A stretch of 8,307 nucleotides of DNA from Bacteroidales bacterium. GTDB lineage: Bacteria; Bacteroidota; Bacteroidia; Bacteroidales; JAOZTL01. Positions 1 to 6,909 of this stretch are shown here, piece by piece. The notes below the pieces were generated by a model. It was not told where the DNA came from and did not search any database. It saw nothing but the letters and a program-made list of their open reading frames with translations. A program made the position numbers and the translations under genes. The first letter of the stretch is position 1. Each line of letters starts with the position of its first letter. The DNA is taken from contig JAOZTL010000060.1 of assembly GCA_029942205.1 (NCBI GenBank), positions 1 to 8,307 on the forward strand, read 5' to 3'.

Positions 1-70
1 TTTTGTGCATCAATAAAACAAAAAATAAATCATTTTTAGAATCATAATTATTACCTCAATTTAGTATAAT

Positions 71-110
71 TGCGTAGCACATCAAAAAAGGTCGAAGACC
101 TTAGACCTTA
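71..110 (-). repeat. Inverted copy of the hairpin-tail repeat in front of sufD
   Basis: Read on the - strand this is TAAGGTC, a second TAAGGTC, then TTC, GACCTT, a T-run and a tail GATGTGCTACGCA. It matches the family seen after sufE and the DUF59 gene, with one base lost in the tail and the TAAGGTC heptamer duplicated. The perfect 6-bp stem occupies 88-102. It lies 15 bases before the sufD start codon. In this orientation the T-run would serve leftward transcription, yet no credible - strand gene lies to the right of it. A plain terminator role is therefore hard to argue; in a sufD transcript it would be a 5'-leader hairpin with a GAA loop. Confidence 0.75.
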
Positions 111-125
111 AATAAATAGCTTATT

Positions 126-1454
126 ATGGCATTAGAAAAATACACAACAAAAGAGGAATTAATTGCTATTTTTGATAAAAATACGGCATTTTTATTGTCA
201 GAAAAAGAACAAAAAATAGCTATCGAAGCCTTACAGCAACTCGATTTCCCAACACCAAAGCAAGAAGATTGGCGATACACCAAACTCAATACGATACTCA
301 AGCATCCATTCAAGCAAGCAACTTATCGTGATTTAGACCAAAAAACACTCGATTTGTTTACTCTGAAAGACTTAGAGGCTTACAAGCTCGTTTTTGTTAA
401 TGGATTTTTTATCGAAGAATTATCCGATTCCATTACGGATAAAATTCAGATAACAAGCATAAACGAAGCGAAATCAAACAAACAATTTACCAATTATTTA
501 GGAAAAATAAGCTCTTTGGATAATAATTTGTTCTCGGCACTTAATGCGGCATACGCTGTCAATGGTGCGCTTATTTATGTTCCTAAAAATAAGGTACTTG
601 ATAAGCCAGTGCACATCATTAATTTGACCGACGGACAAACACAAAAAATACTCGTTCATACTCGAAATTTGATTGTGCTGGATGAAAATGCGCAAGCCGA
701 AATCATCACAACTTACCATTCGTTGAGCACCAATTTTACGTTTAATAATATTGTGAACGAAATTATGTTGAATGAAAATGCAAAGCTGGATTATAATATG
801 TTGCAAGGAGAAGGAAATGAAACTTTTCAAATCAACCAAACGGCTGTACTACAAAAAACGTATAGTCGATTGAAAACCAACACAATCACTTTGTGTGGTA
901 TGCTGGTTCGTAACGACTTGAATGTGAAAATAGATGCTGAAAATTGTGAAACACAGTTGAATGGATTGAGTTTGCCCGACAAAAAACAGCATTTTGACAA
1001 TAACTTATTTGTACGCCATGCATACTCCAATTGCACGAGTAATCAGCTCTACAAGAGTGTGGTAGACAATAATGCGACTTCGGTATTTTCGGGTAAAATA
1101 TTGGTAGATCAAGATGCACAAAAAACGGACGCTAACCAATCAAACAAAAATGTACTACTGACAGCCAATGCCACAGCATTGAGTAAGCCACAATTGGAAA
1201 TTTATGCCGACGACGTGAGCTGTACGCATGGCTCTACTACTGGACAATTAGACAAAGAATCTCTCTTTTTTATGCAAACACGAGGCATTAGTAAAAACGT
1301 TGCACAACGTCTGCTTTTGCAAGGCTTTGTGGGTGATGTGATTGATTCTATTGGAATTAAGGCTTTTCGCAACGAAATAAAAAGCCTTATCGAAGCTCGT
1401 TTGTCTGGCGAAAAGGAAGAAAATTATTGTATTAAGCACAAACAAAATAGATAA
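126..1454 (+). CDS. sufD: Fe-S cluster assembly protein SufD
   Basis: SufD is a scaffold subunit of the SufBCD complex, which assembles Fe-S clusters in the cytoplasm with the ATPase SufC. The 442-residue product has the family layout: an N-terminal helical part with the EDWRYTKL motif near residue 50, a long central region expected to fold as a beta-helix, and a helical C-terminus. The C-terminal hallmark SCTHGSTTGQLDKESLFF is present, with C366 and H368 matching the E. coli SufD Cys358/His360 pair; His360 is implicated in cluster formation at the SufB-SufD interface. It is followed by QTRGI and an LLLQGF segment, also typical. Length is normal (E. coli about 423). The ATG at 126 gives the expected N-terminus; no clear ribosome binding site is visible. 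sufS starts two bases after the stop, so the two are surely co-transcribed. SufB is a paralogue, but SufB proteins are longer and differ in the core, so SufD is preferred. Confidence 0.95.
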   Translation: MALEKYTTKEELIAIFDKNTAFLLSEKEQKIAIEALQQLDFPTPKQEDWRYTKLNTILKHPFKQATYRDLDQKTLDLFTLKDLEAYKLVFVNGFFIEELSDSITDKIQITSINEAKSNKQFTNYLGKISSLDNNLFSALNAAYAVNGALIYVPKNKVLDKPVHIINLTDGQTQKILVHTRNLIVLDENAQAEIITTYHSLSTNFTFNNIVNEIMLNENAKLDYNMLQGEGNETFQINQTAVLQKTYSRLKTNTITLCGMLVRNDLNVKIDAENCETQLNGLSLPDKKQHFDNNLFVRHAYSNCTSNQLYKSVVDNNATSVFSGKILVDQDAQKTDANQSNKNVLLTANATALSKPQLEIYADDVSCTHGSTTGQLDKESLFFMQTRGISKNVAQRLLLQGFVGDVIDSIGIKAFRNEIKSLIEARLSGEKEENYCIKHKQNR

Positions 1455-1456
1455 AA

Positions 1457-2665
1457 ATGGATACAATTCGAGCAGATTTTCCGATACTTCATCAAAAGGT
1501 GTACGACAAGCCGTATGTTTATTTAGACAATGGAGCTACTACACAAAAGCCCAAAGTGGTGATAGAAGCTGTTAAAAATTTCTATGAACAAACCAATAGC
1601 AACATACACCGAGGCGTACATTTATTGAGCGAAAAATCGACAGAACAGTACGAGCAAGCACGCAGTATGGTTGCCGAATTTATCCATGCAAATAGTACCA
1701 ATGAAATTATTTTTACCAAAGGAACAACGGATTCTATCAATTTAGTCGCTTTTTCGTTTGGTGAAAAATACATTGTTGCCAACGACGAAATTATTGTGTC
1801 GGAAATGGAGCATCACTCGAATATCGTTCCATGGCAAATGCTGTGCGAGCGCAAACAAGCAAAACTAAAAGTATTGCCATTTGATGACAACGGCGAATTG
1901 TGTATCGAGAAGTTGGATGAATTAATAACTAAGCGAACAAAATTAATTGCTGTTACGCATGTTTCTAATTCCTTGGGAACAGTAAACCCAATAGCCGAAA
2001 TTGTGAAAATAGCACATGCAAAAGGCGTGAAAGTGTTGGTAGACGGGGCACAAGCCATTCAGCACACCGCAATTGATGTGCAAGCGTTGGATTGTGATTT
2101 CTATGTTTTTTCGGGACACAAAATTTATGCAGAAACAGGCATTGGCGTTCTTTACGGAAAAGAAAAATTACTAAACGAAATGCCTCCGTATCAAGGTGGT
2201 GGCGACATGATTAAGGAAGTTACGTTTGAAAAAACAACGTACAGCGATTTGCCGCTCAAGTTTGAAGCTGGCACAAACAATTACGTTGCTGCCATTAGCC
2301 TTGGCGAAGCAATTAATTACGTACAAGCAATTGGAATAGAAACTATTGCGGCTCACGAAAACAAACTCGTGCAGTACGCAAGCCACAAATTGGGAACTAT
2401 CGATGGACTAAGAATTTATGGAACAGCGACCAACAAAGTGAGCGTTATTTCATTTTTGGTCGATAATATTCATCATTACGACATGGGGATGATGCTCGAT
2501 AAAATGGGAATTGCCGTTCGTACTGGCTCGCATTGCACGCAGCCAGTGATGGCTCATTTTGATATTACGGGAACAGTAAGGGCTTCCTTTGCTTTTTATA
2601 ATACAAAAGAAGAAATCGACCGATTATACGATGGCATTATCCGAATAAAGAAAATATTTGCATAG
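1457..2665 (+). CDS. sufS: Cysteine desulfurase SufS
   Basis: SufS is a PLP-dependent group II cysteine desulfurase that converts L-cysteine to L-alanine and holds the sulfur as a persulfide for SufE. The 402-residue protein is full length. Visible motifs are YLDNGATTQKP near the N-terminus, NIHRGVH, the substrate-loop segment EMEHHSNIVPW, VDGAQA, and the PLP-binding lysine K222 in SGHKIYAETGIG. The active-site cysteine C360 lies in RTGSHCTQP. Both key residues sit four positions before E. coli K226 and C364. The C-terminal RASFAFYNTKEEID block is typical of this group rather than of IscS/NifS. One difference is that the residue two before the catalytic Cys is Ser, where many SufS proteins have His. 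The gene is tightly coupled to sufD and precedes its sulfur acceptor sufE by 54 bases. Confidence 0.96.
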   Translation: MDTIRADFPILHQKVYDKPYVYLDNGATTQKPKVVIEAVKNFYEQTNSNIHRGVHLLSEKSTEQYEQARSMVAEFIHANSTNEIIFTKGTTDSINLVAFSFGEKYIVANDEIIVSEMEHHSNIVPWQMLCERKQAKLKVLPFDDNGELCIEKLDELITKRTKLIAVTHVSNSLGTVNPIAEIVKIAHAKGVKVLVDGAQAIQHTAIDVQALDCDFYVFSGHKIYAETGIGVLYGKEKLLNEMPPYQGGGDMIKEVTFEKTTYSDLPLKFEAGTNNYVAAISLGEAINYVQAIGIETIAAHENKLVQYASHKLGTIDGLRIYGTATNKVSVISFLVDNIHHYDMGMMLDKMGIAVRTGSHCTQPVMAHFDITGTVRASFAFYNTKEEIDRLYDGIIRIKKIFA

Positions 2666-2669
2666 CGTT

Positions 2670-2686
2670 GTGTTCTTAATGAACAC
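2670..2686 (+). other. Small hairpin between sufS and sufE
   Basis: GTGTTC and GAACAC form a perfect 6-bp stem around a TTAAT loop, starting five bases after the sufS stop. There is no T-run of terminator length after it, and it lacks the TTC loop and conserved tail of the repeat family. It might be an mRNA processing or stability structure between co-transcribed genes. Function is unproven. Confidence 0.35.
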
Positions 2687-2719
2687 TTTACTGTTAATGT
2701 ATAAGAAATATCAAAAAAG

Positions 2720-3151
2720 ATGAATATACACGAAATACAAAACGAAATAATAGAAGAATTCGCCATTTTTGACGAATGGATGGATAAATACGAATATTTA
2801 ATCGAATTAGGAAACTCGTTACCAGTAATCGATGAAACACACAAAACAGCTAGCAATCTGATCAAAGGCTGCCAATCGCAAGTGTGGCTCGATGCCGAGT
2901 TGCAAGACGGAAAAATTCAATTCTCGGCAGATAGCGATGCAATCATCACCAAAGGCGTGGTGGCACTGCTTATTCGAGTGATGACAAACCGCTCACCACA
3001 GGAAGTCATGTATGCCGATTTGTTTTTTATTGATAAAATAGGCTTATCCGCCAATTTGTCGCCAACTCGCTCCAATGGGCTTGTATCCATGATTAAACAA
3101 ATGAAAATGTACGGAATGGCTTTTGATGCTAAAATGAAACAAGAGCTTTAA
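2720..3151 (+). CDS. sufE: Sulfur acceptor SufE
   Basis: SufE takes the persulfide sulfur from SufS, stimulates its desulfurase activity and delivers sulfur to the SufBCD scaffold. The 143-residue product has the signature LIKGCQSQVWLDAEL, in which C51 is the acceptor cysteine, the same number as in E. coli SufE. The segments WMDKYEYLIELG and PSRSNGL-like LSPTRSNGLVSMIKQMKMYG are also characteristic. Length is normal. The ATG at 2720 follows an A-rich stretch without a clear Shine-Dalgarno site. The last codon runs straight into the repeat element: the TAA stop at 3149-3151 shares its two A bases with the left arm of the hairpin. The C-terminus looks natural, so the repeat has not truncated the protein. 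The CQ-type neighbour and placement after sufS support SufE over its paralogue CsdE. Confidence 0.95.
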   Translation: MNIHEIQNEIIEEFAIFDEWMDKYEYLIELGNSLPVIDETHKTASNLIKGCQSQVWLDAELQDGKIQFSADSDAIITKGVVALLIRVMTNRSPQEVMYADLFFIDKIGLSANLSPTRSNGLVSMIKQMKMYGMAFDAKMKQEL

Positions 3152-3175
3152 GGTCTTCGACCTTTTTGATGTTGC
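3149..3175 (+). terminator. Hairpin-tail repeat after sufE (terminator-like)
   Basis: The perfect stem AAGGTC/GACCTT closes on a TTC loop at 3150-3164, followed by three more T and the conserved GATGTTGC tail. The first triplet is the sufE stop codon. With six stem base pairs and a short T-run it resembles a modest intrinsic terminator. The next gene begins about 65 bases later in the same direction, so partial read-through is plausible. Confidence 0.75.
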
Positions 3176-3238
3176 TTATTGTATTAAATTATAAATTATC
3201 TAAACGGTTTGATTCCGTTGAAAAAAAACATACAGATT

Positions 3239-3568
3239 ATGAGTGTAGAAGAGAAAAAAGATTTTTTGCAACTCGAAAGAGAAATACTTATCGTGTTGAA
3301 AAATATCTACGATCCCGAAATACCTGTAAATATTTACGATTTAGGATTAATTTATGAAATTGACGTGGATGATTACGATAATGTGGATATTCAAATGACA
3401 CTGACTGCACCAAACTGCCCTGTTGCCGATTCTATCGTAAGGGAAGTAAACGACAGAGTGAGCGAAATACGAGGCACACAGCGTGTAAGTGTCGATTTGG
3501 TATTCGACCCTCCATGGGAGCAAAGTATGATGACTGAAGAGGCTAAATTACAACTCGGATTTCTATAA
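3239..3568 (+). CDS. sufT: DUF59/MIP18-family protein, SufT-like Fe-S maturation factor
   Basis: This small cytoplasmic protein belongs to the MIP18/DUF59 family, members of which (SufT, and the eukaryotic CIA factor MIP18) assist Fe-S protein maturation; the exact partner is not known from sequence. With the ATG at 3239 it is 109 residues. The motifs are NIYDPEIPVNIYDLGLIYEI at residues 22-41, TLTAPNCPVAD with the conserved C60, and the C-terminal DPPWEQSMMTEEAKLQLGF. A TTG ten codons upstream (3209) would extend the protein, but the added residues do not resemble the family N-terminus, so ATG is chosen. The gene follows sufE, a common arrangement in Bacteroidota suf clusters. Its TAA stop is the first triplet of another repeat copy. 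The symbol sufT is by family and context; some databases would only say DUF59. Confidence 0.88.
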   Translation: MSVEEKKDFLQLEREILIVLKNIYDPEIPVNIYDLGLIYEIDVDDYDNVDIQMTLTAPNCPVADSIVREVNDRVSEIRGTQRVSVDLVFDPPWEQSMMTEEAKLQLGFL

Positions 3569-3600
3569 GGTCTTCGACCTTTTTTGATGTTGCTCACGCA
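3566..3600 (+). terminator. Hairpin-tail repeat after the DUF59 gene (terminator-like)
   Basis: This is the best full consensus copy. The stem AAGGTC/GACCTT with TTC loop spans 3567-3581, four more T follow, and then the tail GATGTTGCTCACGCA. The stop codon of the DUF59 gene is its first triplet. A further TCAC/GTGA pairing just after the tail could add a weak second hairpin. Confidence 0.8.
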
Positions 3601-3652
3601 ATAGTGAAAAAGCTTGCATAATAAATAGCTTAGTAAGAAATAATTATAGACT

Positions 3653-3660
3653 TAATTTTG
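3653..3660 (+). promoter_or_regulatory. Possible Bacteroidota -7 promoter element upstream of queG
   Basis: TAATTTTG fits the Bacteroidota -7 consensus TAnnTTTG exactly. A TTA at 3630-3632, 20 bases upstream, is only a weak match to the -33 TTG. If this is a real promoter, translation of queG would have to start at the ATG at 3679, because the TTG start at 3658 overlaps the element. The motif is short and the region AT-rich, so chance is possible. Confidence 0.3.
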
Positions 3661-4590
3661 ACTTCTTCTTATTCTGATATGATAAAAGCCAAGGCTGCTG
3701 ATCTTGGTTTTTCAGCTTGTGGTATTTCCAAAGCCGATTTTTTGGAAACGGAAGCTCCTCGTCTCGAAAAATGGCTGAAAAATTCGATGAATGGTCAAAT
3801 GCATTACATGTCCAATCATTTCGACAAACGCTTAGATCCTCGATTATTAGTAACTGGAGCAAAATCGGTTATTTCGTTGTCATATAATTACTTTCCTGCA
3901 CAAAAACAAAATTCGGATGCTCCTCAAATATCTAAATATGCGTATGGCGAAGATTACCACTCGGTTGTAAAAGATAAGCTTAAAGCGTTGTATGCATTTA
4001 TTCATGAAGAAATAGGCGAAATCGAAGGACGTTTTTTTACAGACTCAGCACCCGTGATGGAGCGTGCTTGGGCACAAAAAAGCGGTTTGGGCTGGATAGG
4101 GAAAAATGGAAATTTAATTCTTCCACATCAAGGCTCATTTCATTTTTTAGCCGAATTAATTATCGATTTAGAATTGAGCTACGATACGCCAATTCAGGAC
4201 TATTGCGGCACATGCACACGCTGTATCGATGCTTGCCCGACGGGCGCAATTTATGCCGACCGTCAAGTGGATGGAAGCAAATGTATCTCTTACTTTACCA
4301 TAGAATTACGAGCAGAACAATTACCTACCGAAATGAAAGGGAAATTCCAAAATTGGGCTTTTGGTTGTGATATTTGTCAGGATGTATGCCCTCATAATAA
4401 AAAAAGCAAGGCTACGGAAGAAACACGCTTTTCTCCACATTTTAGCCTACTGAATATGACCGAAAAGGAATGGCACGAAATAAGTCCCGAAATATTTTCT
4501 GAAATTTTTCAAAAATCAGCAGTAAAACGGACAAAATACAAAGGTTTGACGCGGAATATTAAATTCCTTGAAAAAAATATTTTTTTATAA
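3658..4590 (+). CDS. queG: Epoxyqueuosine reductase QueG
   Basis: QueG is a cytoplasmic cobalamin-dependent, [4Fe-4S] enzyme that reduces epoxyqueuosine to queuosine in tRNA, the last step of Q biosynthesis. The 310-residue product carries the N-terminal ADLGFSACGISKA segment, FDKRLDPR, the cobalamin-domain motif DSAPVMERAWAQKSGLGWIG with D129 at the usual catalytic position, and a two-cluster ferredoxin domain. The latter has C183, C186, C189 and C193 in CGTCTRCIDACP, then C209 in KCISYFTIE, and C237, C240 and C244 in GCDICQDVCP. It is shorter than E. coli QueG (379) because the C-terminal HEAT-like part is absent, which is usual in many phyla. The start is uncertain: TTG at 3658 gives an N-terminus of normal length, ATG at 3679 removes seven residues but keeps all motifs. 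It lies just downstream of Fe-S assembly genes. Confidence 0.93.
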   Translation: MTSSYSDMIKAKAADLGFSACGISKADFLETEAPRLEKWLKNSMNGQMHYMSNHFDKRLDPRLLVTGAKSVISLSYNYFPAQKQNSDAPQISKYAYGEDYHSVVKDKLKALYAFIHEEIGEIEGRFFTDSAPVMERAWAQKSGLGWIGKNGNLILPHQGSFHFLAELIIDLELSYDTPIQDYCGTCTRCIDACPTGAIYADRQVDGSKCISYFTIELRAEQLPTEMKGKFQNWAFGCDICQDVCPHNKKSKATEETRFSPHFSLLNMTEKEWHEISPEIFSEIFQKSAVKRTKYKGLTRNIKFLEKNIFL

Positions 4591-4620
4591 TACGCTAAAT
4601 TTTAGTACTTTTCGTTTTTT

Positions 4621-4655
4621 TAAGGTCTTTGACCTTTTTTGATGTTGTTTACACA
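4621..4655 (+). terminator. Hairpin-tail repeat after queG (terminator-like)
   Basis: TAAGGTC, a TTT loop and GACCTT give a 6-bp stem at 4622-4636, followed by four T and the tail GATGTTGTTTACACA. The loop differs by one base from the usual TTC and the tail has diverged slightly. Here the element begins 30 bases after the queG stop, so its leading TAA is not used as the stop codon. It faces an inverted copy at 4724-4750. Confidence 0.75.
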
Positions 4656-4723
4656 CTTGTGCAAAATAATTGTATATTTACAATTCTCATCCTTTGTCTG
4701 TTTTGATATTTATTGTAGTATAA

Positions 4724-4750
4724 GCAACATGACATAGGTCAATGACCTTA
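4724..4750 (-). repeat. Inverted, diverged copy of the repeat in front of the kinase gene
   Basis: Read on the - strand it is TAAGGTC, ATT loop, GACCTA, then TGTCATGTTGC. The stem keeps GGTC/GACC, while the T-run is interrupted, so terminator activity is doubtful. It ends 11 bases before the ATG of the kinase gene, a position comparable with the inverted copy before sufD. Together with the copy at 4621-4655 it makes a large inverted repeat across this intergenic region. Confidence 0.65.
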
Positions 4751-4761
4751 AAAACAAATTT

Positions 4762-6816
4762 ATGAAGTCTTATTTTCGTATTATTTTGTTTGTTATTATC
4801 TCTCAATTTATTGTTTTGCCTTCCGTTGCACAAAACAATGAAATAGATAGCTTGTTGCTTGTAATTAAAAGCAATAAACACGACTCGTGCAAAGTGAATG
4901 CCTATGCCTTGCTGGCTAAAAAAATGAGACGCTCCTCAATGGATTCTGCCATACAGTATGCTCGGCAAGGCATCCAATTAGCCAAAAAAATAAACTACCC
5001 GAAAGGCTTAGCCGAATGCTACAATAATTTGGGAAATGTGTGTAAAAACCAGAGTAATCTGGTGGAAGCCCTCAATTATCACCAAAAAGCATTAAAAATA
5101 AGAGATTCAATAAATGATAAAAAAGGCATAGGGAAAAGCTATAATAATATCGGTGTTATTTACTTTATTCTGAAAAATGATTCGCTTGCTATGCGTTATT
5201 ATTTGAAATCATTAGAGATAAAGCAAGAAATAGGAGATAAAAAAGGCTTAAGTTTTTGTTATAATAACATTGGAAATGTTAAAATTGTTCAGAAAAAATA
5301 CAATGATGCTTTATCTTTTTTTAGCAAAGCATTGATTATCAAAAAGGAATTTGCAGATAAACAAGGAATGAGTTTTTGTTACCACAGCATTGGTTCGGTG
5401 TATTTTGCAATGAAAAAATATAACTTAGCAGTTGAAAATATAGAGTCTGCTCTTACTTTAAAAAAAGAATTAAATGACGATTATGGTATTTCTATGTTAT
5501 TACTCCGTTTGTCTGAAATAAAGCATATTCAAGCAAAAAACAGTAATTTGTTGGAACAAAAGCAATTATATAAAGACGCTATTTTGTTGTGCGAAAAATC
5601 ACTCGAAATATCCAATAAGATAAGTACGATAAGAAATCAAACAATGGCTTATAAATATTTAGCTGAAATACATGCCAGTATGCACGAATACAAAAAAGCA
5701 TACGGTTTTCGTAAGTTGTATGGTATTTTTAAAGATAGCGTACTTGGGTTCGATCAAATAAAAGAAATAGAGCAACTTAAAGCCGAGTTTCAGTTTATTA
5801 ATCAGCAAAAAGAAATAACCAATCTGGAACAAGACAACCAAGCGCAAAGCGTAACAGTAAATAATTTAGAACGCTCGCATTTATGGCTTTATACGATACT
5901 CTTTTTCTTATTAATCGTGATTTTGATACTTTTGGTCGTGCGTAATGGATTGAAAAAGAAGAATTTAATTATCAGTCATCAATCAGACGTGATACACGAT
6001 CAAGTAAATGAAATAATACAACAAAACGAAAAATTACACGACTACCAGCACCACTTGGAACAAAAAATAAGCGAACGAACCACTGAGCTAGAACAAGCGA
6101 AAGAAAAAGCAGAACTTTCGGATCGACTAAAAACTTCGTTTCTCGAAAATTTATCGCATGAAGTGCGTACGCCTCTTAATTCAATTGTCGGCTTTTCCGA
6201 TTTATTGATAGAAACAGATAATAATGAGGAAATTAGTAGTAAATATCTGGACGCAATTCAAAAAGGTAGTGCTTCCTTATTGAAAATTATTAGCTCGACA
6301 CTAAAAATGTCATCTATACAAGCAGGGGATTATACGATAACAAAATCCGAATTTGTAATCTCTAATTTTATGCTACTCATCCATCAACAGTTTAAAGTAA
6401 ACCAAGCAAGCGATCAGGTTAATTTCAAGCTTTTTATTCATCCTTATTTGATAAATAAAAAAGTAAAAACAGACGAAAATGCTTTATCTGTTATTTTAAC
6501 TAATTTACTCGAAAATGCATTTAAATTTACCGAATTGGGGCAAATAGAATTAGGTATTAATCCTGAAAAGAACAAAAAACTTGTTTTTTATGTGAAAGAT
6601 ACAGGAATTGGTATCGCAAAGAGTGAATTAAGTTTTATTTTTGACAAATTTAATAAAATAGAAGGTACAAATAAGCTGTATAGAGGTTTAGGAATTGGAT
6701 TAACTATCAGCAAAAGCTTGATAGAGCAGCTTGATGGTGAAATTTGGGTGGAGTCGGAAACAAACAAAGGTTCTACGTTTTATTTCTCACTTCTATCGGA
6801 AAGTGTAGAATATTAA
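4762..6816 (+). CDS. TPR-domain sensor histidine kinase
   Basis: This is a membrane sensor kinase of 684 residues that should autophosphorylate on His and pass the phosphate to a response regulator. Residues 1-23 form a signal peptide ending in PSVA. Tetratricopeptide units of 40 residues begin at about 82, 122, 162 and 202 (YNNIG-type starts), with more divergent helical repeats to about 330; these would lie in the periplasm. A coiled-coil-like stretch precedes one transmembrane helix at 374-393, then a second coiled coil (about 400-455). The HisKA domain has H466 in SHEVRTPLNS. The ATPase domain has the N box with N581 and N585, DTGIG at 613-617 and GLGIGL at 642-647, so all catalytic boxes are intact. 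No receiver or DNA-binding domain is fused, and no response regulator gene is present in the window. The signal sensed is unknown. TPR-kinases of this design are common in Bacteroidota. Confidence 0.93.
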   Translation: MKSYFRIILFVIISQFIVLPSVAQNNEIDSLLLVIKSNKHDSCKVNAYALLAKKMRRSSMDSAIQYARQGIQLAKKINYPKGLAECYNNLGNVCKNQSNLVEALNYHQKALKIRDSINDKKGIGKSYNNIGVIYFILKNDSLAMRYYLKSLEIKQEIGDKKGLSFCYNNIGNVKIVQKKYNDALSFFSKALIIKKEFADKQGMSFCYHSIGSVYFAMKKYNLAVENIESALTLKKELNDDYGISMLLLRLSEIKHIQAKNSNLLEQKQLYKDAILLCEKSLEISNKISTIRNQTMAYKYLAEIHASMHEYKKAYGFRKLYGIFKDSVLGFDQIKEIEQLKAEFQFINQQKEITNLEQDNQAQSVTVNNLERSHLWLYTILFFLLIVILILLVVRNGLKKKNLIISHQSDVIHDQVNEIIQQNEKLHDYQHHLEQKISERTTELEQAKEKAELSDRLKTSFLENLSHEVRTPLNSIVGFSDLLIETDNNEEISSKYLDAIQKGSASLLKIISSTLKMSSIQAGDYTITKSEFVISNFMLLIHQQFKVNQASDQVNFKLFIHPYLINKKVKTDENALSVILTNLLENAFKFTELGQIELGINPEKNKKLVFYVKDTGIGIAKSELSFIFDKFNKIEGTNKLYRGLGIGLTISKSLIEQLDGEIWVESETNKGSTFYFSLLSESVEY

Positions 6817-6833
6817 AGTCTTATCTACTTTAA
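6813..6833 (+). terminator. Weak hairpin overlapping the kinase stop codon
   Basis: TTAAAGT and ACTTTAA form a 7-bp stem with a seven-base loop, and the TAA stop at 6814-6816 lies inside the left arm. It starts TAAAGTC, close to the TAAGGTC start of the repeat family, but it has no T-run and no GATGTTGC tail. It is AT-rich and would be unstable. It may be a decayed relative or chance. Confidence 0.3.
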
Positions 6834-6909
6834 AATAATATGTTTTCGATGAGGTTTTAAATGTCAGTCATAATTGAATTTATAAAATAAATATATAAAA
6901 ACACAGAGA

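Noticed and set aside
101..313. - strand reading frame whose stop is supplied by the repeat before sufD
   Set aside because: It is wholly antisense to the well-supported sufD coding sequence, has cysteine-rich shadow-like composition and matches no family I know; the stop coincidence follows from TAA being in the repeat.
3166..3357. 63-residue + strand frame between sufE and the DUF59 gene
   Set aside because: It overlaps the DUF59 gene in another frame and has a basic, low-complexity shadow composition with no family resemblance.
111..3632. Shared 13-mer AATAAATAGCTTA at 111-123 and 3620-3632, both near repeat copies
   Set aside because: An AT-rich 13-mer match in 8 kb of AT-rich sequence is not far from chance, and its distance and orientation relative to the repeats differ.
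4068..4370. 100-residue + strand frame inside queG
   Set aside because: It overlaps the conserved QueG core in another frame; the QueG motifs fix the real frame.
6817..6909. Promoter for the exonuclease gene
   Set aside because: The gap is AT-rich but I found no good TAnnTTTG with a TTG at proper spacing, so I do not call one.
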